This document shows positions 57,301 through 64,000 of a stretch of 64,000 nt of DNA, piece after piece. The translations under genes and the position numbers were made by a program. The notes under the pieces are model-generated. The model did not search any database and was not told where the DNA came from. It was given only the letters and a program-made list of their open reading frames with translations. The DNA comes from Bacteroidota bacterium (GTDB lineage: Bacteria; Bacteroidota; Bacteroidia; B-17B0; Aurantibacillaceae): NCBI GenBank assembly GCA_016708845.1, contig JADJFB010000018.1, forward strand, positions 1 through 64,000. The letters are read 5' to 3'. Position 1 is the first letter of the stretch, and the number at the start of each line of letters is the position of its first letter.

Positions 57301-57378
57301 CCTTTTGGAAAAGGATTGTATATACTTAATTTTACAAGCAATAAAAAAACCAGCAGTATTAAAGTAATTGTGGAGTAG
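54307..57378 (+). CDS. Sortilin/BNR propeller protein with PKD and T9SS domains
   Basis: 1023 residues with a leader (LKIKYTFTTFFLLVFIICFSQ). The first ~650 residues contain repeated propeller blades (GLWISNDSSATWVKTG, GIWKSIDGGQNWFQST, GIYKSTNAGANWNLV, VVWRSTDGGVTWTQLT), typical of VPS10/BNR folds. A PKD domain follows (ICVNQSVAFTDLSFGNPTTWNWTFAGGTPSTSN), then a jelly-roll-like region and a type A T9SS sorting domain (LKVYPNPSSGHITIDL...GKGLYILNFTSNKKTSSIKVIVE). It is a surface-attached or released protein, perhaps an adhesin or hydrolase. It converges with the flavoprotein gene with a 12-bp gap. Confidence 0.9.
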   Translation: MALKIKYTFTTFFLLVFIICFSQPGTTWQQTGPNLFPTNESGQVNGIGRVCQLKFHPTNPLKMYAVSASGGLWISNDSSATWVKTGTDKLPSTACASACIDYTNDNIIYLGTGDPNYYSTDFGIWKSIDGGQNWFQSTTGMGNRLPIEILMDPTNPNVLVTATDNGIYKSTNAGANWNLVKAGGDFTDMLFKPGSTTTLYACTYSEFWRSTDFGSTWTQITNGVVIPGGGSGNGMRLAVSAASPNVVYLGMITDEGTILKSTDGGTSFTTVYHNPAQSLVGYDATGGGQGDYNFGMTADPTNANTVFVVAHVVWRSTDGGVTWTQLTDWWDQLHTDMHGIKFHPNYPNKLFNVNDGGVWLSNDLGDNWAPKSDELGATEIYHASQSPIKRDMISIGTQDNGELYFQSNSWRTNRGGDWGSRSSFDYLTNNVVYYYENGERRPVNGNETNYNLPFTTDNDIVLEFTKKINTLAFSGEQNVWRTTDLNNASPTWSQISTFNQTVKAINSSQADSTILYVITANNKIYRSDNALATSPTFTNYTTPSSTSLIANIASVKTNSNVVYISCGNRVYRSVNKGATWTNVSSNLPTVNIIKIYHDEFSTNEAIYVCSANAVYYKDMSMTNWVNITYNLPSVANIRDFMMYNPGTAASLLRVAYYGRGVWELPINTSFGPAPDFASNTNTICVNQSVAFTDLSFGNPTTWNWTFAGGTPSTSNLQNPTVSYSSTGVYNVTLTVSNGNGTNYTTKVSYINVTAPQAIPFAEGFATSVTPANWENYDAGNDGTVWEHSSLAGGFGTSSQSVYFDNYNNDVNRKRDELRTPKYDFSSSIHPILTFDRAYARYSSVNNDTLAVLISTDCGTNYTPLYVKGNTTLATAPDNTGSLFIPTSTQWKRDTIDLLAYAGQPSVMFAFQNRGFYGQALYLDNVNLYSLLTTNIKDLDNGATLKVYPNPSSGHITIDLYSATKEDYQLEIFNVVGQKVYTEQFPNVNGSFKKEINLIPFGKGLYILNFTSNKKTSSIKVIVE

Positions 57379-57390
57379 TTATACTTAAAA

Positions 57391-58586
57391 CTATTTTGTG
57401 TTTAATTTATCTGCTAAAAACTTACCCATACTAAAACAAGCTTGTAACAAATAACCGCCTGTTGGCGCATCCCAATCTAACATTTCGCCTAGGCAATAAT
57501 GATTGGGAAGTTTTTTTAATTCTAAACTATCGGTTACTTCATCTAAAGCAATTCCTCCAACGGTAGAAATAGCATCGTCCATAGGAGCAAAGCCTGTAAT
57601 GTGCAATGGATAAGACTTTATGAGTTCACTTAAAAATTGAACATTACTATATTCGTCTTTAGAAGAAGAGAGTTTCAATAATTCTATTTGAGTTGTAGAT
57701 AGATTTATCTTTTTTTCAAGCACCTCTTTAATCGATAATTTTCCTTTGTTTTCTATACGTTCGATGATTTCTTCTAAAGGCAAATCGGGTTTGAAATCAA
57801 TTTGAATGTTAGCGGATTTATTTTGAATAAGTTGCTTTCTAATCTCAGGACTTAAAGGATAAATACCACTTCCTTCAATTCCAAATTCAGTAACAACAGC
57901 CTCTCCTTTTCGAGAAATATTTCCACAAGTAAACCCACAGTTTTTTAAAGGACTTCCTTGATACGTTTTTATAAAATTTGGATTCCAATTAACCTGATAA
58001 GCACAATTAGAAGGGAAAAATTTATTTGTATTAACTCCTTTTTCATTAAAATAATTTGTCCAATTGCCATCACTGCCTGTTACTTTCCAACTAGCGCCAC
58101 CTAAAGCAAAAACAACCACATCAGCTTTTACCTTTTTTGTTTCTCCTGCATTTGAAAATACTAATTCATCATCTGCCCAACCTTGCCAAAGATGATTGTA
58201 TAAAATAGTCACTTTTTTTTTCTTAACTGTTTTCAATGTGCATTTAATACTTCAATAGGTTTTATTCCCTTTACCGGAAACACGCGTTTGCTTGTTCCTA
58301 GGTAGGTTTCAATTCCAATTTGTTTCAACCAATTTCTAAAATCTGTATTTGAAAAATGACTTAAAAAAGGTTCTACAAATTCTTTGGGCTGATAACGTTT
58401 TGCAAACTGGACTAAATCCTCAGAGTGTGTTAAATTAAATCCTCCTTTACCTGCCACTAAAAATTTGCGTCCTAGTGCGGCGTTTTTTTCATAGATAGAA
58501 ATGTTGAATTTATTCGCATCTAACGAACAAGCCAGCATCAATGATGCTGGCCCGCCACCTATTATTGCTATGTTTTGTTTAGACAA
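57391..58586 (-). CDS. HI0933/BaiN-type FAD oxidoreductase, one frameshift
   Basis: The N-terminal piece has the FAD motif AIIGGGPASLMLACSL and AGKGGFNLTHSE; the second has VVVFALGGASWKVTGSDG, CAYQVNWNPNFIK and the C-terminal STVGGIALDEV and WDAPTGGYLLQACFSMGK, as in the HI0933-like family. The reaction is unclear in most members. Two extra bases near 58245 break the frame; removing them joins EVLNALKTVKKKKV. Total about 398 residues. The gene sits two bases after the M20 peptidase gene. Confidence 0.88.
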
Positions 58587-58588
58587 AA

Positions 58589-59974
58589 CTAAGCTGTAAA
58601 ATATTTATAAAACAAAGGAATGGTTTCAATACCTCTGTAATAATTAAATAAACCATAATGTTCGTTTGGCGAATGTAAGCCATCGCTATCTAAACCAAAA
58701 CCAAATAAAATACTATCCATTCCTAACTCTTTTTTAAATAAAGCTACAATTGGAATACTGCCTCCACTGCGTGTTGGTACTGGCTTTTTACCATAGGTTT
58801 CTTGCATCGCTTTGCTTGCTGCTAAAAATCCTTTTGAGTTGGTTGGCACAACAACAGGTTCTCCACCATGATGGGCAGTGACTTTCACTTTTACTGATTT
58901 TGGTGCAATGCTTTCAAAATGTTTGATAAACAAATCACTAATTTCTTTTGAAGATTGATTTGGTACTAAACGCATCGATATTTTTGCAAATGCTTTTGAA
59001 GGCAACACTGTTTTTGCGCCATCGCCAGTATAACCTCCCCAAATACCATTCACATCTAAAGTTGGGCGTATACCAGTTCTTTCGTTTGTTGAATAGCCCT
59101 TTTCTCCGCGCTCTTCGTCAATATTCAAATCTTTTTTAAAGTCATTTAAATCAAATGGCGCTTTTGCCATTTCAGCTCTTTCAGCGTCACTTAATTCTTG
59201 CACTTTATCGTAAAAACCAGGAACAGTAATGTGATTATTTTCATCATGACAAGAAGCAATTAACTTGCATAGAATATTGATTGGATTAGCCACTGCGCCT
59301 CCATACACACCGCTGTGTAAATCTCTATTTGGTCCAACCACTTCCACTTCCATATAAGCCAGCCCTCTTAATCCACTATCAATACTTGGAATATCATTAG
59401 CGATGATAGAGGTATCTGAAATTAAAATAATATCTCCCTTTAGTTTTTCTTTATTTTCAATAATCCATGGACCTAAGTTTGATGAACCTACTTCTTCTTC
59501 CCCTTCAATCATAAACTTCACATTACAAGGCAAGGTATTAGTTTTCATCATCGTTTCAAAAGCTTTCACGTGCATATACATTTGACCCTTATCGTCACAC
59601 GCTCCGCGAGCAAAAATGGCACCTTCAGGATGAATGTCTGTTTTTTTAATAACAGGCTCAAATGGTGGCGAATCCCACAAATCCAATGGATCTGCAGGTT
59701 GCACATCATAATGTCCGTAAACCACTACGGTTGGTTTTGAAGAATCGATTATTTTTTCTCCATAAACTACTGGATAGCCTTTTGTTTGGCAAATTTCCAC
59801 TTTATCTGCTCCTGCTTCTATTAAACGTTGTTTAACTGCTTCGGCAGTGGTAAACATGTCGGGTCTATGCTCTGGTTTCGCACTAATTGATGGGATTTTT
59901 AACAAATCTAAAAGTTCATTTAAAAAACGTTCTTTGTTTGAATTAACGTAGGATTGTATCTGATTTAGTTCCAT
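58589..59974 (-). CDS. M20/M25/M40-family dipeptidase
   Basis: 461 residues without a signal peptide. Zinc ligands and catalytic residues are seen in VVYGHYDVQPAD, GACDDKGQM, MIEGEEEVGS and DTSIIAN, with the lid domain in between (DLHSGVYGGAVANP) and the last ligand in DGLHSPNEHYG. This is the cytosolic dipeptidase branch (carnosinase-like). The flavoprotein gene follows directly, so they likely share a transcript. Confidence 0.93.
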   Translation of the reverse strand: MELNQIQSYVNSNKERFLNELLDLLKIPSISAKPEHRPDMFTTAEAVKQRLIEAGADKVEICQTKGYPVVYGEKIIDSSKPTVVVYGHYDVQPADPLDLWDSPPFEPVIKKTDIHPEGAIFARGACDDKGQMYMHVKAFETMMKTNTLPCNVKFMIEGEEEVGSSNLGPWIIENKEKLKGDIILISDTSIIANDIPSIDSGLRGLAYMEVEVVGPNRDLHSGVYGGAVANPINILCKLIASCHDENNHITVPGFYDKVQELSDAERAEMAKAPFDLNDFKKDLNIDEERGEKGYSTNERTGIRPTLDVNGIWGGYTGDGAKTVLPSKAFAKISMRLVPNQSSKEISDLFIKHFESIAPKSVKVKVTAHHGGEPVVVPTNSKGFLAASKAMQETYGKKPVPTRSGGSIPIVALFKKELGMDSILFGFGLDSDGLHSPNEHYGLFNYYRGIETIPLFYKYFTA

Positions 59975-60040
59975 TATTGTAGAATTTTGGTACTAATGTA
60001 CTTTTTTTATTTAAAAGGTGCTTTTGAATGATTGAAAAAA

Positions 60041-60071
60041 TTGTGAATTAGTTGTTTATAGCTTATTTTTG
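60041..60071 (+). promoter_or_regulatory. Promoter of the choice-of-anchor L protein gene
   Basis: TTG at 60041-60043 and TATTTTTG at 60064-60071 are 20 bp apart, matching the Bacteroidota -33/-7 pattern. The start codon follows six bases later. Confidence 0.5.
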
Positions 60072-60076
60072 AGATT

Positions 60077-62614
60077 ATGAGAACACTATACACAACCATT
60101 TTTTTAAGCTTGTTTTTTATTGGGTCTTTAAAAGCTCAATTAACAACCACACAAACATTAACTGCTCAGCAGCTTGTGCAGAACGTTTTATTGGGAAGTG
60201 GGGTTACAGCTAGTAACATTACTTTTTCTGGTGATCCGCTTCAAATTGCTCAATTCTTTGCTACCCCAAGCACTAATTTAGGGATTCCGTCTGGAATATT
60301 TTTAAGCACTGGTCACGCTTCTACAGCCAATGCCAATGGACCTCAAGGGCCAAATAATTCTGGAAGTACAGGAACCAACTGGAGTGGACCAGGCGATGCT
60401 TTACTAGATGTAGTTTCCGGTGTAAACACCTTTGATGCGGCTGTATTAGAATTTGATTTTATTCCAACAGGAGATTCGGTAAAATTCAGATACTGTTTTG
60501 GTTCTGAAGAATATCCTGAATATGTAAATGCAGGTGTAAATGATGCCTTTGCTTTCTTTTTAAGCGGCCCTAATCCCGCTGGAGGAAATTACGTTAATAA
60601 AAATGTGGCACTATTGCCAGGTACTAGCACTGCAGTATCTATCGATAATGTAAATGCTGGATTAAATGCAACTTATTATAGAAGCAATACTGGAAGTCCT
60701 ATTAACTGCGAGTTTGATGGTTTAACAACTGTTTTATATGCTTTAGAGAAAATAGTTTGCGGACAAACCTACCATATAAAAATTGCGATTGCAGATGGTG
60801 GTGATGGCGTTTGGGATTCAGGTGTATTTTTAGAAGGTGGTTCTTTTAGTAGTTTACCTCCACTAAATGTATTCACTACTAATTCAAATTCTAACATACC
60901 AGATTCTATTTTAGTAGAAGATTGTAATACCTACTGTGCTTATTTTATTAGAAATGGAAATTTAGCTAACGTAGATTCTTTTAATTTACAAGTTACTGGA
61001 AATGCATTATTAGGACCTGATTATATTCAATCTGGAAATGCAGGTTTTACTTGGCCAACTAAATTAATTTTTGGAGTTGGTCAGGACACAATTAAAATTT
61101 GCAACATCAATGCTTTACAAGATAATTTAATTGAAGGGACGGATACTATTAAATTTGCCATGTCGAGTTTTGTAACCAACACATTATCCTGTTTATCTTC
61201 TAATGCAATTAAATTTAACTTATACATTAAAGATTATACCCCAATTGGTATAGGACAAAATAACACATCGGTCTGTACTGGAAACTCAATTGTTTTGAAT
61301 GCAGGTGCTACAAATGGTTATGCACCTTATACTTATACTTGGACCGCTCCTGCTGTAAATACACCTACCTTTAATACAGGACCTATAAACTCTACGCAAA
61401 TTTATACCATAACGGTGAATGATATATGTAACAAACCTGTTACACAGCAAATCACCATAAATCCTGTTTCTACCCCAACAGTAGTAAGTACCAATACCGT
61501 TATTTGTGCAGGAACTACTGCAACTGTAATTGCTTCCGGTGCTACAACGTACACTTGGAGCAATGGCGCCGCAAATGATAGTTTGTTTGTGAACCCTTCA
61601 TCAAATACAACTTATACAGTAATAGGAGCAAATGGCGCTTGTACAAACTCTGCTGTTGCAACTGTAACTGTCATTGGGTTCTCCCTTTCAATCACAGGAA
61701 ACAACTCTATTTGTTTAGGTCAAAGTACGACGTTAACCGCCTCTGGTAGCCCAACAACGTATGTCTGGAATAATGGCACAACAAATGCTTCAACGATTGT
61801 TTCTCCGACAGTTACTACAAATTATACGGTAAGTTCTATTGCAGCATCATGCTCAAATACCGCTGTTTATACGGTAAGTGTTACTCCACCACCAACGCTT
61901 ACAGTTACTGGCACGCCTTATTGTGCTGGCCAAACAACAACCGTTACCGCAACTGGAGCTACTAGTTACACTTGGAGCACTGGTTCAACAACTAATTCCA
62001 TTGTTGTATCTCCAATTGGCACTTCTTCTTATACTGTTATCGGAACAAGTATTCCATCATGTACAAGTAGTTCGGTATTTTCGCCAAGTGTTATAACTAG
62101 CTCTCCACAAATCATTAATACATCTCCTGTATTATTTTGTTTGGATTCAACAAAAGCAATCACTGTAAGAATTGATGGCGGCAATCAACCTTACAACGTA
62201 AGTTGGTTAATTCCTGGAGGAGGTATTATCCCATTTGACACTACTGGTTATACGTATTACTTTACACAAAGTAATACCCCAAGTAGTGGTTCTTACACTA
62301 TTATTGTGACTGATCAATGCTTATATTCTGACACCTTAGCTATTGACATTAATAGTATTGATTGTGATATTATCATGCCTAACGTAGTAACCCCTAACGG
62401 TGATGGCATCAATGACTTTTTTAGAATTAATGGTTTAGAAAATTTTCCAGGTTCATCATTAAATTCTTATAATAGATGGGGAAACAAAATTTACAGTAGT
62501 GATGATTATAAAAATGATTGGTCGCCAAAGGTAAGCGATGGCACTTATTTTTATATTCTTAATGTGTCTGACGGCAGGAAGTTTAATGGATTTTTTCAAG
62601 TGTTTAGCAATTAA
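60077..62614 (+). CDS. Choice-of-anchor L adhesin with gliding-type C-terminal domain
   Basis: 845 residues with a signal peptide (RTLYTTIFLSLFFIGSLKAQ). The choice-of-anchor L domain spans about 25-260 (LVQNVLLGSGVTASNITFSG, DAAVLEFDFIPTGDSVKFRYCFGSEEYPEYV, NDAFAFFLSGP). Ig-like CHU-type repeats follow (SVCTGNSIVLNAGATNG, VICAGTTATVIASGATTYTWSNGA, SICLGQSTTLTASGSP). The end (MPNVVTPNGDGINDFFRI...YNRWGNKIYSSDDY...DGTYFYILNVSDG) is the gliding motility-associated (type B) T9SS domain. It is likely a surface adhesin. The next gene begins without a gap. Confidence 0.92.
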   Translation: MRTLYTTIFLSLFFIGSLKAQLTTTQTLTAQQLVQNVLLGSGVTASNITFSGDPLQIAQFFATPSTNLGIPSGIFLSTGHASTANANGPQGPNNSGSTGTNWSGPGDALLDVVSGVNTFDAAVLEFDFIPTGDSVKFRYCFGSEEYPEYVNAGVNDAFAFFLSGPNPAGGNYVNKNVALLPGTSTAVSIDNVNAGLNATYYRSNTGSPINCEFDGLTTVLYALEKIVCGQTYHIKIAIADGGDGVWDSGVFLEGGSFSSLPPLNVFTTNSNSNIPDSILVEDCNTYCAYFIRNGNLANVDSFNLQVTGNALLGPDYIQSGNAGFTWPTKLIFGVGQDTIKICNINALQDNLIEGTDTIKFAMSSFVTNTLSCLSSNAIKFNLYIKDYTPIGIGQNNTSVCTGNSIVLNAGATNGYAPYTYTWTAPAVNTPTFNTGPINSTQIYTITVNDICNKPVTQQITINPVSTPTVVSTNTVICAGTTATVIASGATTYTWSNGAANDSLFVNPSSNTTYTVIGANGACTNSAVATVTVIGFSLSITGNNSICLGQSTTLTASGSPTTYVWNNGTTNASTIVSPTVTTNYTVSSIAASCSNTAVYTVSVTPPPTLTVTGTPYCAGQTTTVTATGATSYTWSTGSTTNSIVVSPIGTSSYTVIGTSIPSCTSSSVFSPSVITSSPQIINTSPVLFCLDSTKAITVRIDGGNQPYNVSWLIPGGGIIPFDTTGYTYYFTQSNTPSSGSYTIIVTDQCLYSDTLAIDINSIDCDIIMPNVVTPNGDGINDFFRINGLENFPGSSLNSYNRWGNKIYSSDDYKNDWSPKVSDGTYFYILNVSDGRKFNGFFQVFSN

Positions 62615-64000
62615 AAAAGATTTTTAAACTAAAGACATATCTAATCATCTCATTTTTGCTGCTATTTAAACTGGCAGAAGCAACTCATATTGTTGGTGGT
62701 GAAATTTACTATGATTATTTAGGAGGGAATAATTATAAAATATCGATGAAGGTATACAGGGACTGTATAAATGGTGTTCCACCATTTGACGGCTTCCCTG
62801 ATGGTTTTGGAAATATTATTCCAGCATATTTTACCATATATGATGTGTTTGATAATCCAATTATCTCGAGTACGTTTAATGCAATTTCTTTTTCAACAGT
62901 TCCTCCCACCAATAACAGTCCTTGTGCTCCAACTACTGCAGGCAATGCTTGCGTGGAAGAAGCCTTGTATGAAAAAATAGTGAACTTACCTCCTTCTGTT
63001 GGAGGATATTATGTCGTTTACCAGAGATGTTGTAGAAATGGGACAATATTGAATTTGGTAAATCCAGGAACTGTTGGCGCTTCGTATTGGGAACATATTC
63101 CTGGTCCGGAGGTCGTGTCGAGTAATAATAGTCCACGTTTTACAAACCGACCTCCAATATATATTTGTGATGGAATTCCAATTGCTTTTAACCATGTTGC
63201 ATCAGACCCAGATGGAGACTCATTAGTTTATAGCTTGTGTGATCCATTTAATGGTTTAGATGCGTGTTGCCCAATTATAAACACAAATCCACCTTTACTG
63301 CCGACGGCACAATGTTCTAATCCACCTTCTTCTTGTCCAAACGTTAATACGCCGCAACCATACATAAGTGTACCATTTATTGCTCCTTATAGTTCATCTT
63401 ACCCAATGGCATCAAGTCCAGCTATTAATATAAATCCTAGCACTGGATTTTTAGATGGGGTTCCAAATATTCAAGGGCAGTGGGTTGTTGGGGTTTGTGT
63501 GAGTGAATATAGAAACGGGCAATTGATTGGCGTCCATCATCGCGATTTTCAATTTAATGTTATTCCCTGTCCATTTGTGGTTGTAGCAGATATTATATCT
63601 CAAACCACTACAAATAATGGGCAAGGCACAGGATATTGTAATGGTTTTACCATATCCTACTCCAATAATAGTTATAATGGAACTAGTTACCTTTGGAACT
63701 TTGGCGATCCAAATACATTGGCAGATACATCTAACGCTTACAACCCTACTTATACCTTCCCTTCGCCGGGAACCTACACAGTTACTTTGATTGTTAATCC
63801 AAATAGTGCATGTAGAGATACTGCCTACGAAGTTTTTAATGTTAACCCTTTACTTACTCCCGATTATCTAGCCCCATCTGCGCAATGTTTAAATGGCAAT
63901 AGTTTTAACTTTAATGGAGGCGGTATCTTTCAAGGAAATGGAACATTTAATTGGAACTTTGGAGTAAATGCGACTCCACAAACCGCCAATACGGCAACTG
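62614..64000 (+). CDS. PKD-domain surface protein (3' end outside window)
   Basis: The frame is open from about 62614 to the right edge (about 460 codons). It begins with a hydrophobic leader (KLKTYLIISFLLLFKLAEA) followed by THIVGGEIYYDYLGGNNYKISMKVYRDC, which is a typical Bacteroidota adhesin N-terminus. Later comes a PKD domain (FTISYSNNSYNGTSYLWNFGDPNTLADTSNAYNPTYTFPSPGTYTVTL) and the start of a second. No ATG is in frame before the leader, so the start codon was probably lost to an indel next to the stop of the previous gene; TTG at 62656 is the first usable codon inside. A gliding-type T9SS tail is expected beyond the edge. Likely co-transcribed with 60077-62614. Confidence 0.75.

Overview
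The window is from a Bacteroidota chromosome, most like the Flavobacteriia or a related gliding lineage. The evidence is AT-rich DNA, Bacteroidota-type promoter boxes (TAnnTTTG), many secreted proteins with C-terminal type IX secretion (T9SS) sorting domains, choice-of-anchor L and Ig-like CHU-type repeats, and single-copy core genes typical of the phylum. Reading frames are broken unusually often. Most breaks I checked are one-base indels in A or T runs, so they look like uncorrected sequencing errors more than decay. I therefore rejoined split genes and say where the frame breaks.

Layout. 1-6033 (minus strand) is a surface-protein array: a BNR-like repeat protein with near-identical 141-bp tandem repeats, cut by the window edge, then two paralogous Ig-like/T9SS proteins with the same signal peptide. 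Directly divergent is a frameshifted propeller-type histidine kinase with a LytTR response regulator (6313-9968). Nine-base direct repeats in a 21-bp register lie upstream of the array genes and look like LytTR target sites. 9978-16328 (minus) holds pdxA, an unknown secreted protein, pepA, a peptide-binding lipoprotein and xth. 16386-24872 (plus) has a large outer-membrane protein, a damaged T9SS-tail remnant, a riboflavin synthase gene, nadB, tRNA-His, a PD40-like T9SS protein and a geranylgeranyl-reductase-type flavoprotein. 24869-29320 has a DUF4846 protein, ftsX, trmD, a small secreted protein and an rRNA-methyltransferase-like gene.

29463-40763 is a compact plus-strand glycan locus: FucP/NagP-type sugar transporter, unknown 150-aa protein, GH20 hexosaminidase, glycosylasparaginase, CutC, GH2 beta-mannosidase and GH92 alpha-mannosidase. 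Together these enzymes could take an N-glycan down to asparagine and import the GlcNAc. There is no SusC/SusD pair in the window.

40800-62614 holds a TlpA-like protein, T9SS cargo, hflX, a SirB2/cytochrome c fusion, an amidohydrolase with an in-frame stop, a serine hydrolase, a MepB-like protein, a secreted phospholipase D-like protein, a methyltransferase/glycosyltransferase fusion, a long BNR/PKD protein, a flavoprotein, an M20 dipeptidase and a gliding-type adhesin. A further PKD protein runs off the right edge.

The most unusual locus is 43027-43773. A single ORF6N-domain gene sits between two 34-bp direct repeats (33/34 identical), which are the 3' end of hflX. Its upstream region carries three palindromes, and one of them is almost the same as a 21-bp palindrome inside the gene's own coding sequence. 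This looks like a very small integrated, self-regulated cassette.
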